Assembly: GCF_001427025.1 (NCBI RefSeq)
Contig: NZ_LMGA01000001.1
Span: 1,201,948-1,265,947, forward strand
Direction of reading: 5' to 3'
Origin: Mesorhizobium sp. Root554
GTDB lineage: Bacteria > Pseudomonadota > Alphaproteobacteria > Rhizobiales > Rhizobiaceae
DNA: 64,000 nucleotides
Below are positions 8,088 through 16,966 of the stretch, in pieces; within the stretch, counting starts at the first letter, position 1; every line of letters starts with the position of its first letter. Position numbers and translations under genes: made by a program. The notes under the pieces were generated by a model, which worked only from the letters and a program-made list of their open reading frames with translations, was not told the DNA's origin and did not search any database.

Positions 8088-9716
8088 CTATGCGGACAGT
8101 TTCTGCGCCGAGGGATCGAGCTCGCCGCGCCTGTCGAGCTCTTCGCGGATCATCTTCTTGGTGATCTTGCCGTAGGCCGATTTCGGCATTTCGGCCCAGA
8201 AAATGAAGCGTTTGGGCATTTTGTAGCGGCTGATCCTGGTTTCCAGCCATGACTGGATGTCCCTCGGATCGGGATTGGCTCCCGCCCTTGCCACGCAGAC
8301 CGCGACGCCGACTTCACCCCACATCGGATCGGGAACGCCAAGCACGGCGACCTCGCTGATCTGCGGATGGGCGAGGATTTTTTCCTCGATCTCGCGTGGA
8401 TAGATATTGGAGCCGCCGGAAATATACATGTCCGACGACCGACCGGTGATGTAGACGAAGCCGTTCTCGTCCATGTGACCGAGATCGCCGGTGCGGAACC
8501 AGCCATTGCGGAACGCCTTGGCGTTGGCGTCCGGATTGTCATAGTAGCCGGCGAACACCGCCGGCCCGATCGTGCAGATTTCGCCCGTCTCGCCGGCGGC
8601 AAGCGCATTGCCCTCATCGTCCTGGACCTGCACTTCCATGCCCGTTCGCTCGAAACCGCAGGTGCCGATACGCGCATCCGGACCGTCCTCCAGCGAATGG
8701 AACGCCGGCGGGAGCACGGTGATGTTGCCAGTAACTTCTCCCAAGCCAAAATATTGCACCAGAACGGGGCCGAGCTTTTCCAGCGCCCGCTTCTGGTCGG
8801 CCCTGTACATCGGCGCGCCGGCATAGATCATGTAGCGCAGCGAGGAGCGGTCGAACCGGTCGACGGAAGCGTCCTCGACGAGCAGTTTGACGATGGTCGG
8901 CACGGTGAAGATGTTGCTCACCCGCCATGTCTCGACCAGCGACCAGACCGTCGGCGCATCCATCTTGTCGGTCGGCAGGATGATCGTCTTCACCCCATGC
9001 GCCACTTGGGCCAGTTGGTGCACGCCTGCCCCATGCGACAGCGGCGCCACGACGATGGAGGCATCCTTGTGCGTGGTGCCGGGCATCAGGTCGCACAGAT
9101 GATTGGTGACGACGAAAGCCATCTGTCCGTGTGTCAGCACCGCGGCCTTGGGCCGTCCGGTGGTGCCGGACGTGTAGAAGAACCAGCAGGGATCGTCCCG
9201 GTCGACGGCTACAGCCGGAACGGTTTCCCCCATATGACGCTCGACAAGGCTGTCATAATCCGGGCCGAAATCGGCTTCACCGATGGCGACGACGAATTCA
9301 AGTGACTGCGCGGCTTCCCGGCAGGCCCTGGCGTGGCCGGCAAAGCCCGCGCCGCAGATCATGCCGCGTGCGCCACTTGCCTTGGCCAGATAGGCCACCT
9401 CATCCGGCGACTGGCGATAATTCGCCGGCACCCAGACGGCGCCCAGCCGGAAACAGGCGAACATGGATTCGAACATCTGGTTCGAGTTGGCCGACTGGAT
9501 CAGCACCCGGTCGCCCTTCGCCACGCCATACTCGTCGCGAAGCGCGGCGGCGAAGGCGTTGACGCGGGCTTCCATCTCCCGCCACGTCCATTGGCTGTCA
9601 CGCCAGACAAAGCCGATCTCGTCAGGATTGCGCCGCGCCGACTGGCTCAGGAACTGCGCCAGATTCATGACTCGGGTGGTGACCGGCGACACGCCGCCGC
9701 GCGGATTGTCGGACAT
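8088..9716 (-). CDS. AMP-forming acyl-CoA synthetase/ligase
   Basis: A 542-aa member of the ANL superfamily that activates a carboxylic acid to its acyl-CoA through an acyl-adenylate. The P-loop FYTSGTTGRPKAAVLTH, the ADP-binding GWFRTGDLGHMDENGF, the hinge TGRSSDMYISGGSNIYP and the C-terminal catalytic Lys in SAYGKITKK are intact. No signal peptide. The start overlaps the thiolase stop by one base (TGATG). Close relatives are annotated as fatty-acyl or aryl-CoA ligases, and the substrate cannot be chosen from the sequence. It presumably activates the acid imported by the operon's TRAP transporter. Confidence 0.88.
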   Translation of the reverse strand: MSDNPRGGVSPVTTRVMNLAQFLSQSARRNPDEIGFVWRDSQWTWREMEARVNAFAAALRDEYGVAKGDRVLIQSANSNQMFESMFACFRLGAVWVPANYRQSPDEVAYLAKASGARGMICGAGFAGHARACREAAQSLEFVVAIGEADFGPDYDSLVERHMGETVPAVAVDRDDPCWFFYTSGTTGRPKAAVLTHGQMAFVVTNHLCDLMPGTTHKDASIVVAPLSHGAGVHQLAQVAHGVKTIILPTDKMDAPTVWSLVETWRVSNIFTVPTIVKLLVEDASVDRFDRSSLRYMIYAGAPMYRADQKRALEKLGPVLVQYFGLGEVTGNITVLPPAFHSLEDGPDARIGTCGFERTGMEVQVQDDEGNALAAGETGEICTIGPAVFAGYYDNPDANAKAFRNGWFRTGDLGHMDENGFVYITGRSSDMYISGGSNIYPREIEEKILAHPQISEVAVLGVPDPMWGEVGVAVCVARAGANPDPRDIQSWLETRISRYKMPKRFIFWAEMPKSAYGKITKKMIREELDRRGELDPSAQKLSA

Positions 9717-10885
9717 CAGCGAACCCGTTCGAGCAGGGAAACGTAATTGGCGACGGCGGCGCCGCCCATGTTGAAGACGCCGGCCAGGCTTGCGCCCGGC
9801 ACCTGCATGTCGCCGGCCTCGCCGGCAAGCTGCATGGCCGCCATCACATGCATGGAAACGCCAGTGGCGCCGATTGGATGGCCCTTGGATTTCAGACCGC
9901 CGGAGACGTTCACCGGGAGCCGCCCGTCCTTGCGCGTCGTGCCGTCGCGAACGACGCGGTGGCCCTGTCCCGGCTCGGCAAGCCCCATGGCCTCGTATTC
10001 GATCATTTCGGCGATGGTGAAGCAGTCATGCGTCTCGACCAGCGACAGGTCGTCCAATGTCAGACCGGATTCGGAAAGCGCCTTCGCCCAGGCCTGCCGG
10101 GCCCCTTCGAACGCGGTGACGTCGCGGCGCGACAGGGCCATGATGTCGTTCACCTGCGAGCGGCTGCGGAAGGCGATGGCGCGGTTGAGCTGCTTCGCCG
10201 TCTCCTCGTCAGCGAGAACCAGCGCCGCAGCGCCATCCGAGATCAGCGAGCAGTCGGTGCGGCGCAGAGGCGCGGCGACATAAGGATTCTTGTCGGAGAT
10301 CGTGTTGCAGAAATCGAAGCCGAAATCCTTGCGCATATGCGCATAGGGATTGGCCAGGCCGTTCGAATGGTTCTTGGCGGCGATCATCGCCAGTTCTTCC
10401 GAGCGGTCGCCATATTTCTGGAAATAGGTCTGGGCGATGCGGCCGAACAGCCCGGCAAAGCCGGCGTCGATCTCGGCCTCTTCGGCCCGGTAGCTGGCGC
10501 CGAGCAGGATGTCGCCGACATCGGCGGTCGGGATGGCCGTCATCTTTTCCGCACCCACCACCAGCGCGACGCGCCCACGGCCGGCCTCGATGAAATCCAT
10601 CGCCGCATAGATCGCCGCCGAACCTGTGGCGCAGGCGTTCTCCATGCGCACCGCGGGGACATGTTTCAGCTCGTCATTCGACATGGCGACGAGCGCGCCC
10701 TGGAAATCCTGCTTCTGGAAACCGTTGTTCATGACGCCGACGAAGACACCGTCGACATCCGCGGCCTGGACGCCGGCATGCTCAAGCGCCGGCATCGCCA
10801 CCGCGGCCATGAGTTGCTCGGTGTTTTCGTAATCCAACTTGCCGAATGGCGAATGCGCCCAGCCGACGATCTGCGCCCTGCTCAT
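9716..10885 (-). CDS. Thiolase family protein (SCP2-thiolase/acetyl-CoA acetyltransferase-like)
   Basis: A 389-aa thiolase-fold protein. The nucleophile motif ENACATGSAA (Cys85) and the C-terminal SKGHPIGATG are present. The usual second cysteine (CxG near the C-terminus) is replaced by FNMGGAA, as in the SCP2-thiolase/lipid-transfer branch. This suggests thiolytic cleavage of a branched or cyclic 3-ketoacyl-CoA rather than bulk acetoacetyl-CoA chemistry (inference). The ATG at 10885 is preferred over a GTG two codons earlier, since AGGAG lies 9 bases upstream inside the iclR end. The gap to iclR is 2 bases. Confidence 0.85.
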   Translation of the reverse strand: MSRAQIVGWAHSPFGKLDYENTEQLMAAVAMPALEHAGVQAADVDGVFVGVMNNGFQKQDFQGALVAMSNDELKHVPAVRMENACATGSAAIYAAMDFIEAGRGRVALVVGAEKMTAIPTADVGDILLGASYRAEEAEIDAGFAGLFGRIAQTYFQKYGDRSEELAMIAAKNHSNGLANPYAHMRKDFGFDFCNTISDKNPYVAAPLRRTDCSLISDGAAALVLADEETAKQLNRAIAFRSRSQVNDIMALSRRDVTAFEGARQAWAKALSESGLTLDDLSLVETHDCFTIAEMIEYEAMGLAEPGQGHRVVRDGTTRKDGRLPVNVSGGLKSKGHPIGATGVSMHVMAAMQLAGEAGDMQVPGASLAGVFNMGGAAVANYVSLLERVR

Positions 10886-10887
10886 GG

Positions 10888-11736
10888 TCACGGTCTCCTG
10901 TTGGTCTGTTTGCCGTTACCGCGAGGGCCGGCATTGTTTCGTGTTCCGAACATCTGTCCGAGCTTGTCTTCGACGCGCCGGGCCTCGTCGCGGAGGTAAC
11001 CGGCGATTTCCAGCTGCCGCGCCGGCTGCAGCCGATTGTCGATCGCCGCCACCGAAAGCGCACCCACCGGGCGGCCTTCAGCGTTCCGGATCGCCACGCC
11101 GACGCCCCATGAATTGGCGTAGATCAGTCCGGGATTGAGCGAATAGCCGTTGGCGCGCGTGGCCGCGACGTCCTGCCGGATGCGGTCCGCGGCGAGCATC
11201 GGATAATGCTCGGCAAGCGTGCGTTCATTGGCTTGTAGCATCGCTTCGACTTCGTCGTCCGGCAGCGCGGAAAGCATGGCGAGCGATCCGGCGCCGACGC
11301 CGAGCGGATGCTCGAAGCCGGCCTGCAGCGCATGGGTACGGACCGGATAGGTTCCTTCCTCGCGATACAGGCAAACGGAGTTGGTGCCGCGCGGCACCGA
11401 CAGGAAGGACGAGTCCTCCGTCCGCCTCGACAGGCGTTGAAGGCTTTCCATGGCCAGTTGCAGCAGGCCGTAACGCCGCGAGGCAAGGCTGCCGAGGACA
11501 AAGGTTTCCTCGCCGAGGAAATAGAGGCGGCTCGCCTCGTCCTGTTCGATCAGGCCGGCCCGCATCAGCGCGAGCAGCAGCCGGCGCGCGGTCGGCTTGT
11601 TGAGCTCCGTTTCGGCGACGAGTTCGGAAAGCGAAGCGCCCCGGTCGGCGTGACGGCCGACGATGGAGAGCAGCGCCAGCGCCCTGTCGACGCTTTGCGA
11701 ACCGGTCATGTCGCGGAGCGGCTGGGAGATGTTCAT
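10888..11736 (-). CDS. IclR-family transcriptional regulator
   Basis: A 282-aa protein. The N-terminal winged helix-turn-helix (SLSELVAETELNKPTARRLLLAL, residues about 35-57) and a C-terminal effector-binding domain with LGVGAGSLAMLSALPDDEVEAML and a GLIYANSWGVGVAIRNAEGRPVGALSVAA motif are typical. It is encoded inside the operon it probably controls. Two inverted repeats upstream of dctQM (15579-15593 and 15620-15636) are likely its operators. The effector is presumably the imported acid or its CoA ester (inference). Confidence 0.9.
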   Translation of the reverse strand: MNISQPLRDMTGSQSVDRALALLSIVGRHADRGASLSELVAETELNKPTARRLLLALMRAGLIEQDEASRLYFLGEETFVLGSLASRRYGLLQLAMESLQRLSRRTEDSSFLSVPRGTNSVCLYREEGTYPVRTHALQAGFEHPLGVGAGSLAMLSALPDDEVEAMLQANERTLAEHYPMLAADRIRQDVAATRANGYSLNPGLIYANSWGVGVAIRNAEGRPVGALSVAAIDNRLQPARQLEIAGYLRDEARRVEDKLGQMFGTRNNAGPRGNGKQTNRRP

Positions 11737-11739
11737 GGC

Positions 11740-12543
11740 TCAGCCGAACTCCGCCACCGCGCAGCTCTGCCCGCCGTCGACGGGCAGGCATACGCCGGTG
11801 ATGAATTGCGCCTCCTCGGACGCCAGGAACACGGCGGCCGCGGCGATGTCCCAGGCCGTGCCCATACGGCCGACCGGCACCATCGCGTTGCGCGCGGCGA
11901 CCATGTCCTCGACCGAGCCGTACTGGGAGGAAATCTGCTTGTAGATCAGGGGGGTATCGATCAGCCCCGGCATGATGCAATTGGCGCGGATACCCTGGCG
12001 CGCATACTGCATGGCGAGCGCCACGGTGGCCTGGTTCACCGCCGCCTTGGTCGCGTAATAGGCGAAATAGGGATAGCCGACGTAACGGATCGCCGCGAGC
12101 GATGAGATGTTGATGATCGCGCCCCTGCCCTTCGCCAGCATGTGCGGGATCACCGCCTTCGAGGTGCGGTAGACCGGGCCGATATTGAGGTCGAGCGACG
12201 CCTGAAAGGCCTTCTCGTCCAGCTCGACCGGACCGCCCATATGGGTGACGCCGACATTGTTGTGCAGGATGTCGATGACGCCGAAGCGCTCGATGGTCGC
12301 CGCGACCGCCTTGTCGATTGACGCCTGTTCGGTGACGTTAGCAGCCAGCGCCACGGCCTCGTTGCCCTCGCTGGCAATGATGCCCGCCGTTTCCTCGGCC
12401 GCCGCCGGATCGAGGTCTATACATGCGACCCTGGCGCCTTCGCGCGCATAGGCGACCGCCGCGGCCTTGCCGTTGCCCCAACCGGGCCCCGACGAACCTG
12501 CACCGAATACAATCGCTGTTTTGCCTGCGAGACGATCGACCAA
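11740..12543 (-). CDS. Short-chain dehydrogenase/reductase (operon member)
   Basis: A 267-aa SDR with a long variant cofactor loop (GAGSSGPGWGNGKAAA) at the N-terminus, CIDLD for the nucleotide acidic residue, HNNVGVTHMGG, and the catalytic YYATKAAVNQ. The C-terminus LPVDGGQSC is typical. It shares little with the other SDR in the operon and so probably acts on a different intermediate. The start appears to be TTG at 12543 (no in-frame ATG nearby). It ends 3 bases before iclR. Confidence 0.83.
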   Translation of the reverse strand: MVDRLAGKTAIVFGAGSSGPGWGNGKAAAVAYAREGARVACIDLDPAAAEETAGIIASEGNEAVALAANVTEQASIDKAVAATIERFGVIDILHNNVGVTHMGGPVELDEKAFQASLDLNIGPVYRTSKAVIPHMLAKGRGAIINISSLAAIRYVGYPYFAYYATKAAVNQATVALAMQYARQGIRANCIMPGLIDTPLIYKQISSQYGSVEDMVAARNAMVPVGRMGTAWDIAAAAVFLASEEAQFITGVCLPVDGGQSCAVAEFG

Positions 12544-12606
12544 AATGCTTGCCCAATGTGTGAAAACTTGCGGCGGGCGCCTGGACGCCCGCCGCGTTCG
12601 TTGAAA

Positions 12607-13623
12607 TCAGCCGAGGCTCGTGCCGACGGCCTTTTCGAGAATGCCCCAGGCCTCGTCGCCGAACTTGCCCTTCCATTCGGCGTAGAAGCCCTTTTCCTTG
12701 AGCTTGTCGCGGAAGGAGGCCGGGTCCGTGGCGTTGATCTTCATGCCCTTGGCAGCCAGATCCTCCTGCGTCGTCGAGTTCAGCTTCTCGACGTCGGCGC
12801 GCTGGTTCACGCCCGCCTCGTTGATGTTCTTGGCGACGATGCCGCGCACGTCTTCCGGCATCCGCTCCCAGGCGCGCTTGTTGGCGAGGAACCAGAAACC
12901 ATCCCACATGTGGTTGGTCATCGAGCAGAACTGCTGCACTTCGTAGAGCTTGGAGGTCGAGATGATCGCCAGCGGGTTTTCCTGGCCGTCGACGATCTTG
13001 GTCTGCAGGGCCGAATAGACTTCGGCGAAGTTGATCGAAGCCGGAGCCGATTCGAACGCCGAGAACATCGAGGTCCACAGCGGGCTGACCGGCACGCGGA
13101 TCTTGAAGCCCTTCAAATCGGCGGCTTTTTCGATCGGACCGACCGAGCTGGTGATCTGGCGGAAGCCATTGTCCCAGATCTTGTCCAGCACGACGAGGTT
13201 CGACTTCTCGATCTCGCCGCGCACATATTTGCCGAGATCGCCATCCATCGCGGCCCACACGGACTTGTAGTCCGGGAAGGCGAAGCCGATGCCGCTGATC
13301 GAGGCGTTCTTGACCAGCGTCGAAAGAATGAGCGGCGAAAGCGTAAAGAATTCGACGCCGCCGGAGCGGATCTGGCTCAGCATGTCGGTGTCGGCGCCGA
13401 GCTGGCTGCTCGGGAATATCTGGATCGCGACGCGGCCGCTGGTCTCTTCCTGGATTTTCTTGACGGCTTCCTGCGCCCGGATGTTCAGCGGGTGGCTGAC
13501 GGCGAGATTGTTGGCGAACTTGTAGTTGAACTCGGCGGTCTGCGCCCCTGCATACCGGATCGTTGAAACAAGCGGCACGGCGGCGGCAGCGCCCAGAACC
13601 AGACTGCGTCGAGTGATATTCAT
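12607..13623 (-). CDS. dctP: TRAP transporter solute-binding protein DctP
   Basis: A 338-aa protein. MNITRRSLVLGAAAAVPLVSTIRYAGA is a signal peptide with a twin-arginine-like TRRS, so export may be Tat or Sec. The mature domain has the DctP signature region (RAQEAVKKIQEETSGRVAIQIFPSSQLGADTDMLSQIRSGGVEFF) and the conserved Arg (ADLKGFKIRVP) that binds the substrate carboxylate. Very strong GGAGGAAATGAC before ATG, consistent with high periplasmic expression. It follows dctQM by 32 bases. The ligand is an organic acid of unknown identity. Confidence 0.93.
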   Translation of the reverse strand: MNITRRSLVLGAAAAVPLVSTIRYAGAQTAEFNYKFANNLAVSHPLNIRAQEAVKKIQEETSGRVAIQIFPSSQLGADTDMLSQIRSGGVEFFTLSPLILSTLVKNASISGIGFAFPDYKSVWAAMDGDLGKYVRGEIEKSNLVVLDKIWDNGFRQITSSVGPIEKAADLKGFKIRVPVSPLWTSMFSAFESAPASINFAEVYSALQTKIVDGQENPLAIISTSKLYEVQQFCSMTNHMWDGFWFLANKRAWERMPEDVRGIVAKNINEAGVNQRADVEKLNSTTQEDLAAKGMKINATDPASFRDKLKEKGFYAEWKGKFGDEAWGILEKAVGTSLG

Positions 13624-13655
13624 GTCATTTCCTCCTGATGTTTTTTAATTGCAAT

Positions 13656-15530
13656 TCAAAGATATGCGATGGAAAGCGCAGGTACGGCGGCAATCACCAG
13701 AAGGCCGACGACAAGGGCCGCGAGATACGGCCAGATCGCACCGACAGCCTCGTCCGGCGAGACGCCGCCGATCTTGCAGGCAATGTAGAAGCCGATGCCG
13801 ATGGGCGGCGTCATCAGGCCGATGTTCATGGCCGTGACCACCACCATGGAATAGTGGATTTCGTTGATGCCCATGCGCTGGGCGATCGGGAACATGATCG
13901 GCGCCATCAGCACGATCGCCGGCAGGCCCTCGAGCACGCAGCCGAGCAGCATGAAGACGGCGATCGACACCAGCATGAACGAGAACCAGCCGCCCGGCAG
14001 TCCGGTCATGTACAGCGCCAGCTGATTGGCGAAGCCGGTCTGCGTCAGCGCCCAGGCCATCGCCGACGCGGTGCCGAGGATGAGCAGGATCGCCCCCGAC
14101 AGCGCCGCCGTCTCGACCAGCATGGAATAGAACTTCTTCCAGCTGATGCCGCCATAGAGCAGCATGCCGATGATCATCGCGTAGACGACCGCGATGGTCG
14201 AAACCTCGGTCGCCGTGGCAATGCCGCCCCCGACGACGGAGCGGATGAGAAACGGCAGGACCAGCGCCGGCGCTGCGATCAGCAGCGTCGTGCGGATGAC
14301 GGAGAACGGCGCCCGCTTGACGCCGTCCATCTTCTCATGGCCGGCTTTCCAGCGGGCGAGCGCCACCAGCATCAGCAGCAGCACCATGGCGATGACGAAG
14401 CCGCTGGTGAACAGGGCTGCGATGGAGACGCCGGCCACCGAGCCGAGTACGATCAGCACGATGGAGGGCGGGACCGTGTCGGCCATCGCCGCGCCGGTCG
14501 CCAGCAACGCGATCATCTCGTTCGGCTTGTGGCCGCGGCGCTTCATTTCCGGAAACAGCGCCGGCGCCACCGTCGCCATATCGGAGACCTTGGAGCCGGA
14601 AATGCCGGAAACCAGGAACATGGAACCGAGAAGCACATACGACATGCCGGCCCGCACATGGCCGATCAGCGACGCCAGGAATTCGACGATGGCCTTGCCC
14701 ATGCCGGTCGCATCGAGGACGCAGCCGAGCAGCACGAAGATCGGAACCGACAAGAGGATCAGGCTGGACATGCCCTCATCGATACGGCCGACCAGCACGA
14801 TCAGAGGCACGGAGGTCGAGAAGGTGATGAAGGCGATGGTGCCCAGGCCGAAGCAGAAAGCAATCGGAACGCCGAGGAACAGGCAGATGGCGACGATGAC
14901 GACGAGGAATATGGCGATGTTGATATAGCCGAGGCCGAGGAACACCGGCGTCAGCAGCCAGCCCACCACGCCTAGGGCAGCAACGGTCAGAGCGGCCAGG
15001 ATCAGGTTCTTCACGCTGGAACGGCGCACCGCATGGCCCACCGCCAGCAGCAGCATCAGCACGAAACCGGCGATGATCGCCGATTCGCGGTAGCTCATCG
15101 GGATGTTGAGAGCCGCCGAGGTGACGTAGGATTCTTCCTCGACATATTCGATGGCCGGAAAGATCAGCGCGCCGATGACGGTCGCCACGATCAGCAGCGC
15201 CAGCGTATCGACATATTCACGCACGCGTGGCGGAAACATGCCGAGGAAAAGCGTCAGCCGCATGTGTTCGTTGCGGTCGATGGCGATCGCCGCGCCCAAC
15301 ATGGCCAGCCAGAGGAAGCAGATGGACGCCGCCTCGTCGATCCACACGATCGGCAATTGCAGGACGTAGCGCGAAAAGACACCGGTCAGCAGGAGACCGA
15401 TGACGCCGACAAGCAACAGGGCGGCAATGATCTCGACCGGCCGCATCCAGCGCGATCCAGGCCGTGCGTCAACGACCTCGGAAATCGTATCGATAGTGAG
15501 AGTCTCCTCTCCCGCGGCGGTGGTGCTCAA
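13656..15530 (-). CDS. dctQM: TRAP transporter fused permease DctQM
   Basis: A 624-aa protein if started at TTG 15530, chosen because GGGAGGA lies 5 bases upstream; the frame stays open further, but without recognisable protein. The N-terminal ~160 residues form the four-helix DctQ part (RYVLQLPIVWIDEAASICFLWLAMLGAAIAI). The remainder is the large DctM permease with SGISGSKVSDMATVAP, LGCVLDATGM and LMTPPIGIGFY. Together with DctP it makes a Na+-driven importer. It is the first gene of the operon. Confidence 0.92.
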   Translation of the reverse strand: MSTTAAGEETLTIDTISEVVDARPGSRWMRPVEIIAALLLVGVIGLLLTGVFSRYVLQLPIVWIDEAASICFLWLAMLGAAIAIDRNEHMRLTLFLGMFPPRVREYVDTLALLIVATVIGALIFPAIEYVEEESYVTSAALNIPMSYRESAIIAGFVLMLLLAVGHAVRRSSVKNLILAALTVAALGVVGWLLTPVFLGLGYINIAIFLVVIVAICLFLGVPIAFCFGLGTIAFITFSTSVPLIVLVGRIDEGMSSLILLSVPIFVLLGCVLDATGMGKAIVEFLASLIGHVRAGMSYVLLGSMFLVSGISGSKVSDMATVAPALFPEMKRRGHKPNEMIALLATGAAMADTVPPSIVLIVLGSVAGVSIAALFTSGFVIAMVLLLMLVALARWKAGHEKMDGVKRAPFSVIRTTLLIAAPALVLPFLIRSVVGGGIATATEVSTIAVVYAMIIGMLLYGGISWKKFYSMLVETAALSGAILLILGTASAMAWALTQTGFANQLALYMTGLPGGWFSFMLVSIAVFMLLGCVLEGLPAIVLMAPIMFPIAQRMGINEIHYSMVVVTAMNIGLMTPPIGIGFYIACKIGGVSPDEAVGAIWPYLAALVVGLLVIAAVPALSIAYL

Positions 15531-15578
15531 GCTTTCCTCCCAGCAGTTCAGCTTTTTCTCGGCGCCCGGCCAGCGAAT

Positions 15579-15593
15579 GTTCCGTAGCGGAAA
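15579..15593 (-). promoter_or_regulatory. Candidate IclR operator, proximal
   Basis: GTTCCGTAGCGGAAA, a TTCCG/CGGAA inverted repeat with a 3-base centre, about 50 bases before the dctQM start. Its centre is 42 bp (about four helical turns) from the centre of the distal palindrome. Confidence 0.5.
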
Positions 15594-15619
15594 AATTCCT
15601 CCTCCCAACCCGGCACGTC

Positions 15620-15636
15620 GTTCCATAATATGGAAC
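15620..15636 (-). promoter_or_regulatory. Candidate IclR operator, distal perfect palindrome
   Basis: GTTCCATAATATGGAAC, an exact 8+1+8 inverted repeat about 90 bases before the dctQM start. Length and TTCCA/TGGAA arms fit known IclR-type operators. Assignment to the IclR encoded in the operon is inference. Confidence 0.55.
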
Positions 15637-15806
15637 TATCTTGCTGACTTGGCCTTTCTTGCCATGAAAATCCGTATGGAACAAGAAAAAATGAACAATC
15701 GATGCCACGACGATGTGGAACGATGATTTTAAGAGCCTGCGAGAATAAGACGATATGCGCGGCGGATTATTCGGACCCGGGCAGGTCTATCCACGGCAAG
15801 ACAACG

Positions 15807-15840
15807 GCCGGCTACCTATGAACAATCATAGGTAGCCGGC
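15807..15840. repeat. Perfect 15-bp hairpin with ACAA loop
   Basis: GCCGGCTACCTATGA (15807-15821) and its exact complement (15826-15840) enclose ACAA. It lies about 100 bases past the luciferase-like gene's stop. No T tract follows on either strand, so it is either a Rho-independent-like end without U tract, an mRNA 3' stabiliser or a protein-binding site. Confidence 0.6.
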
Positions 15841-15943
15841 TGGAAGAATGTCCTGGCATAGGCGGAAAGGTCGAACCGGACCCACGGCGCCAGAAGACGG
15901 ACGAGGGCGGGAGAGAAAATTCCGCCGCCCGCCCTCCTTGAGC

Positions 15944-16897
15944 TCAGAAATAGCTCAAGCGTCGCGTGTCGGAGGCGCGAGCGCCTGTCGAGGGCCACGA
16001 ACTGTCTTCGAGACGCGCTGCCGAATTGCGAACCACGGGAAGCACCCTGTCGCTGAAGGCATGAAGAGCGACGCGGTCGTCCGTACCGTAGACCATGAAT
16101 TCAGTCACGCCGGACTGAACGTAGTCCATCAGCAACAATGAGGTCTGCGCCGAAAAATCCGACAGGCTTACCGCATCGCCAGCCTTGGCGCCCTCGGCGA
16201 GGCGTTGCGGCAGTTGCAGCGGCAAGGCAAACTGCATCTTGTGCTGCCGCCCAAACTCCGCCGCCGTGGCCCGTGCCCGCGCCACCAGCACCCGCACATC
16301 TTGCGGCGAACCGCCGGCAAGCTCGATCGTGTCCGCATGGCGGGCAGCCACTTTCAACGCCGTGCCCGAAAGCGCCTTCATGCGCACTGGCAGGGCGTGG
16401 GACGCTCTGTTGGGAACGAATGCGCCGCGCAGGCTGTAGAACAGCCCCTCGTGGTCGAACGGCCGCTCGTTCGCCCACAGGCGCTTGAGCAAGGTCACAT
16501 ACTCGTCCGCCTGCCGCCACGAAGCGGCGTGGCCGGAGCGGGGCCGGTCCTCACCTGTCGCCTCGCCCGAGAAATCCGGCAGCAGGCGCAATCCGAGTCT
16601 GCCGCCAAGCCGTGCCTGCAAAGCGCCCAGTTGGCGCGCAGCCAATATCGGCGACAACCGGCTGACACGGTGGGTGAGAAGGACATTCAATTGCTCGCCG
16701 AACGGCATCGCATCATCCGACGCGCCTTCGGCGATATCACCAGTCTCTCCGCCGATCACAAAACCGCTGAAGCCAAGCGATTCCGCCAAAGCCAAAGATG
16801 CCGGCAGGCTCTCGTTCCGTCCAACGGGTGAGCCCTGGTTGTTTGCCGCAAAGCTTCTTGCATCGATACCAGGCACGAAAGTGAACTCGACATTCAT
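15944..16897 (-). CDS. Luciferase-like (LLM) flavin-dependent oxidoreductase
   Basis: A 317-aa protein of the bacterial luciferase/alkanesulfonate monooxygenase fold: RVSRLSPILAARQLGALQARLGGRLGLRLLPD, SWRQADEYVTLLKRLWANERPFDHEGLFYSL and ADTIELAGGSPQDV are family-typical. These enzymes use FMNH2 or F420 to oxidise substrates such as alkanesulfonates or ketones. It is shorter than SsuD, and the specificity is unknown. ATG at 16897 has an AGGAGA about 6 bases upstream. A 47-aa membrane peptide is encoded just upstream on the same strand. Confidence 0.8.
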   Translation of the reverse strand: MNVEFTFVPGIDARSFAANNQGSPVGRNESLPASLALAESLGFSGFVIGGETGDIAEGASDDAMPFGEQLNVLLTHRVSRLSPILAARQLGALQARLGGRLGLRLLPDFSGEATGEDRPRSGHAASWRQADEYVTLLKRLWANERPFDHEGLFYSLRGAFVPNRASHALPVRMKALSGTALKVAARHADTIELAGGSPQDVRVLVARARATAAEFGRQHKMQFALPLQLPQRLAEGAKAGDAVSLSDFSAQTSLLLMDYVQSGVTEFMVYGTDDRVALHAFSDRVLPVVRNSAARLEDSSWPSTGARASDTRRLSYF

Positions 16898-16966
16898 CGG
16901 ATCTCTCCTTCGTTTGAAGTAAGGACTGCTGGGTCGTCTCCTGGGGAATTGATCGAAGATGGCCGT

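Larger units (their letters stand above)
15531..15943. other. 413-base control region of the accessory operon
   Basis: The gap between the operon's first start codon and the luciferase-like gene has no convincing coding frame. It holds two IclR-like inverted repeats, two further GTTCCA-type half sites on the minus strand (15675-15682 and 15714-15721), and a perfect 15-bp hairpin (15807-15840). Confidence 0.7.
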
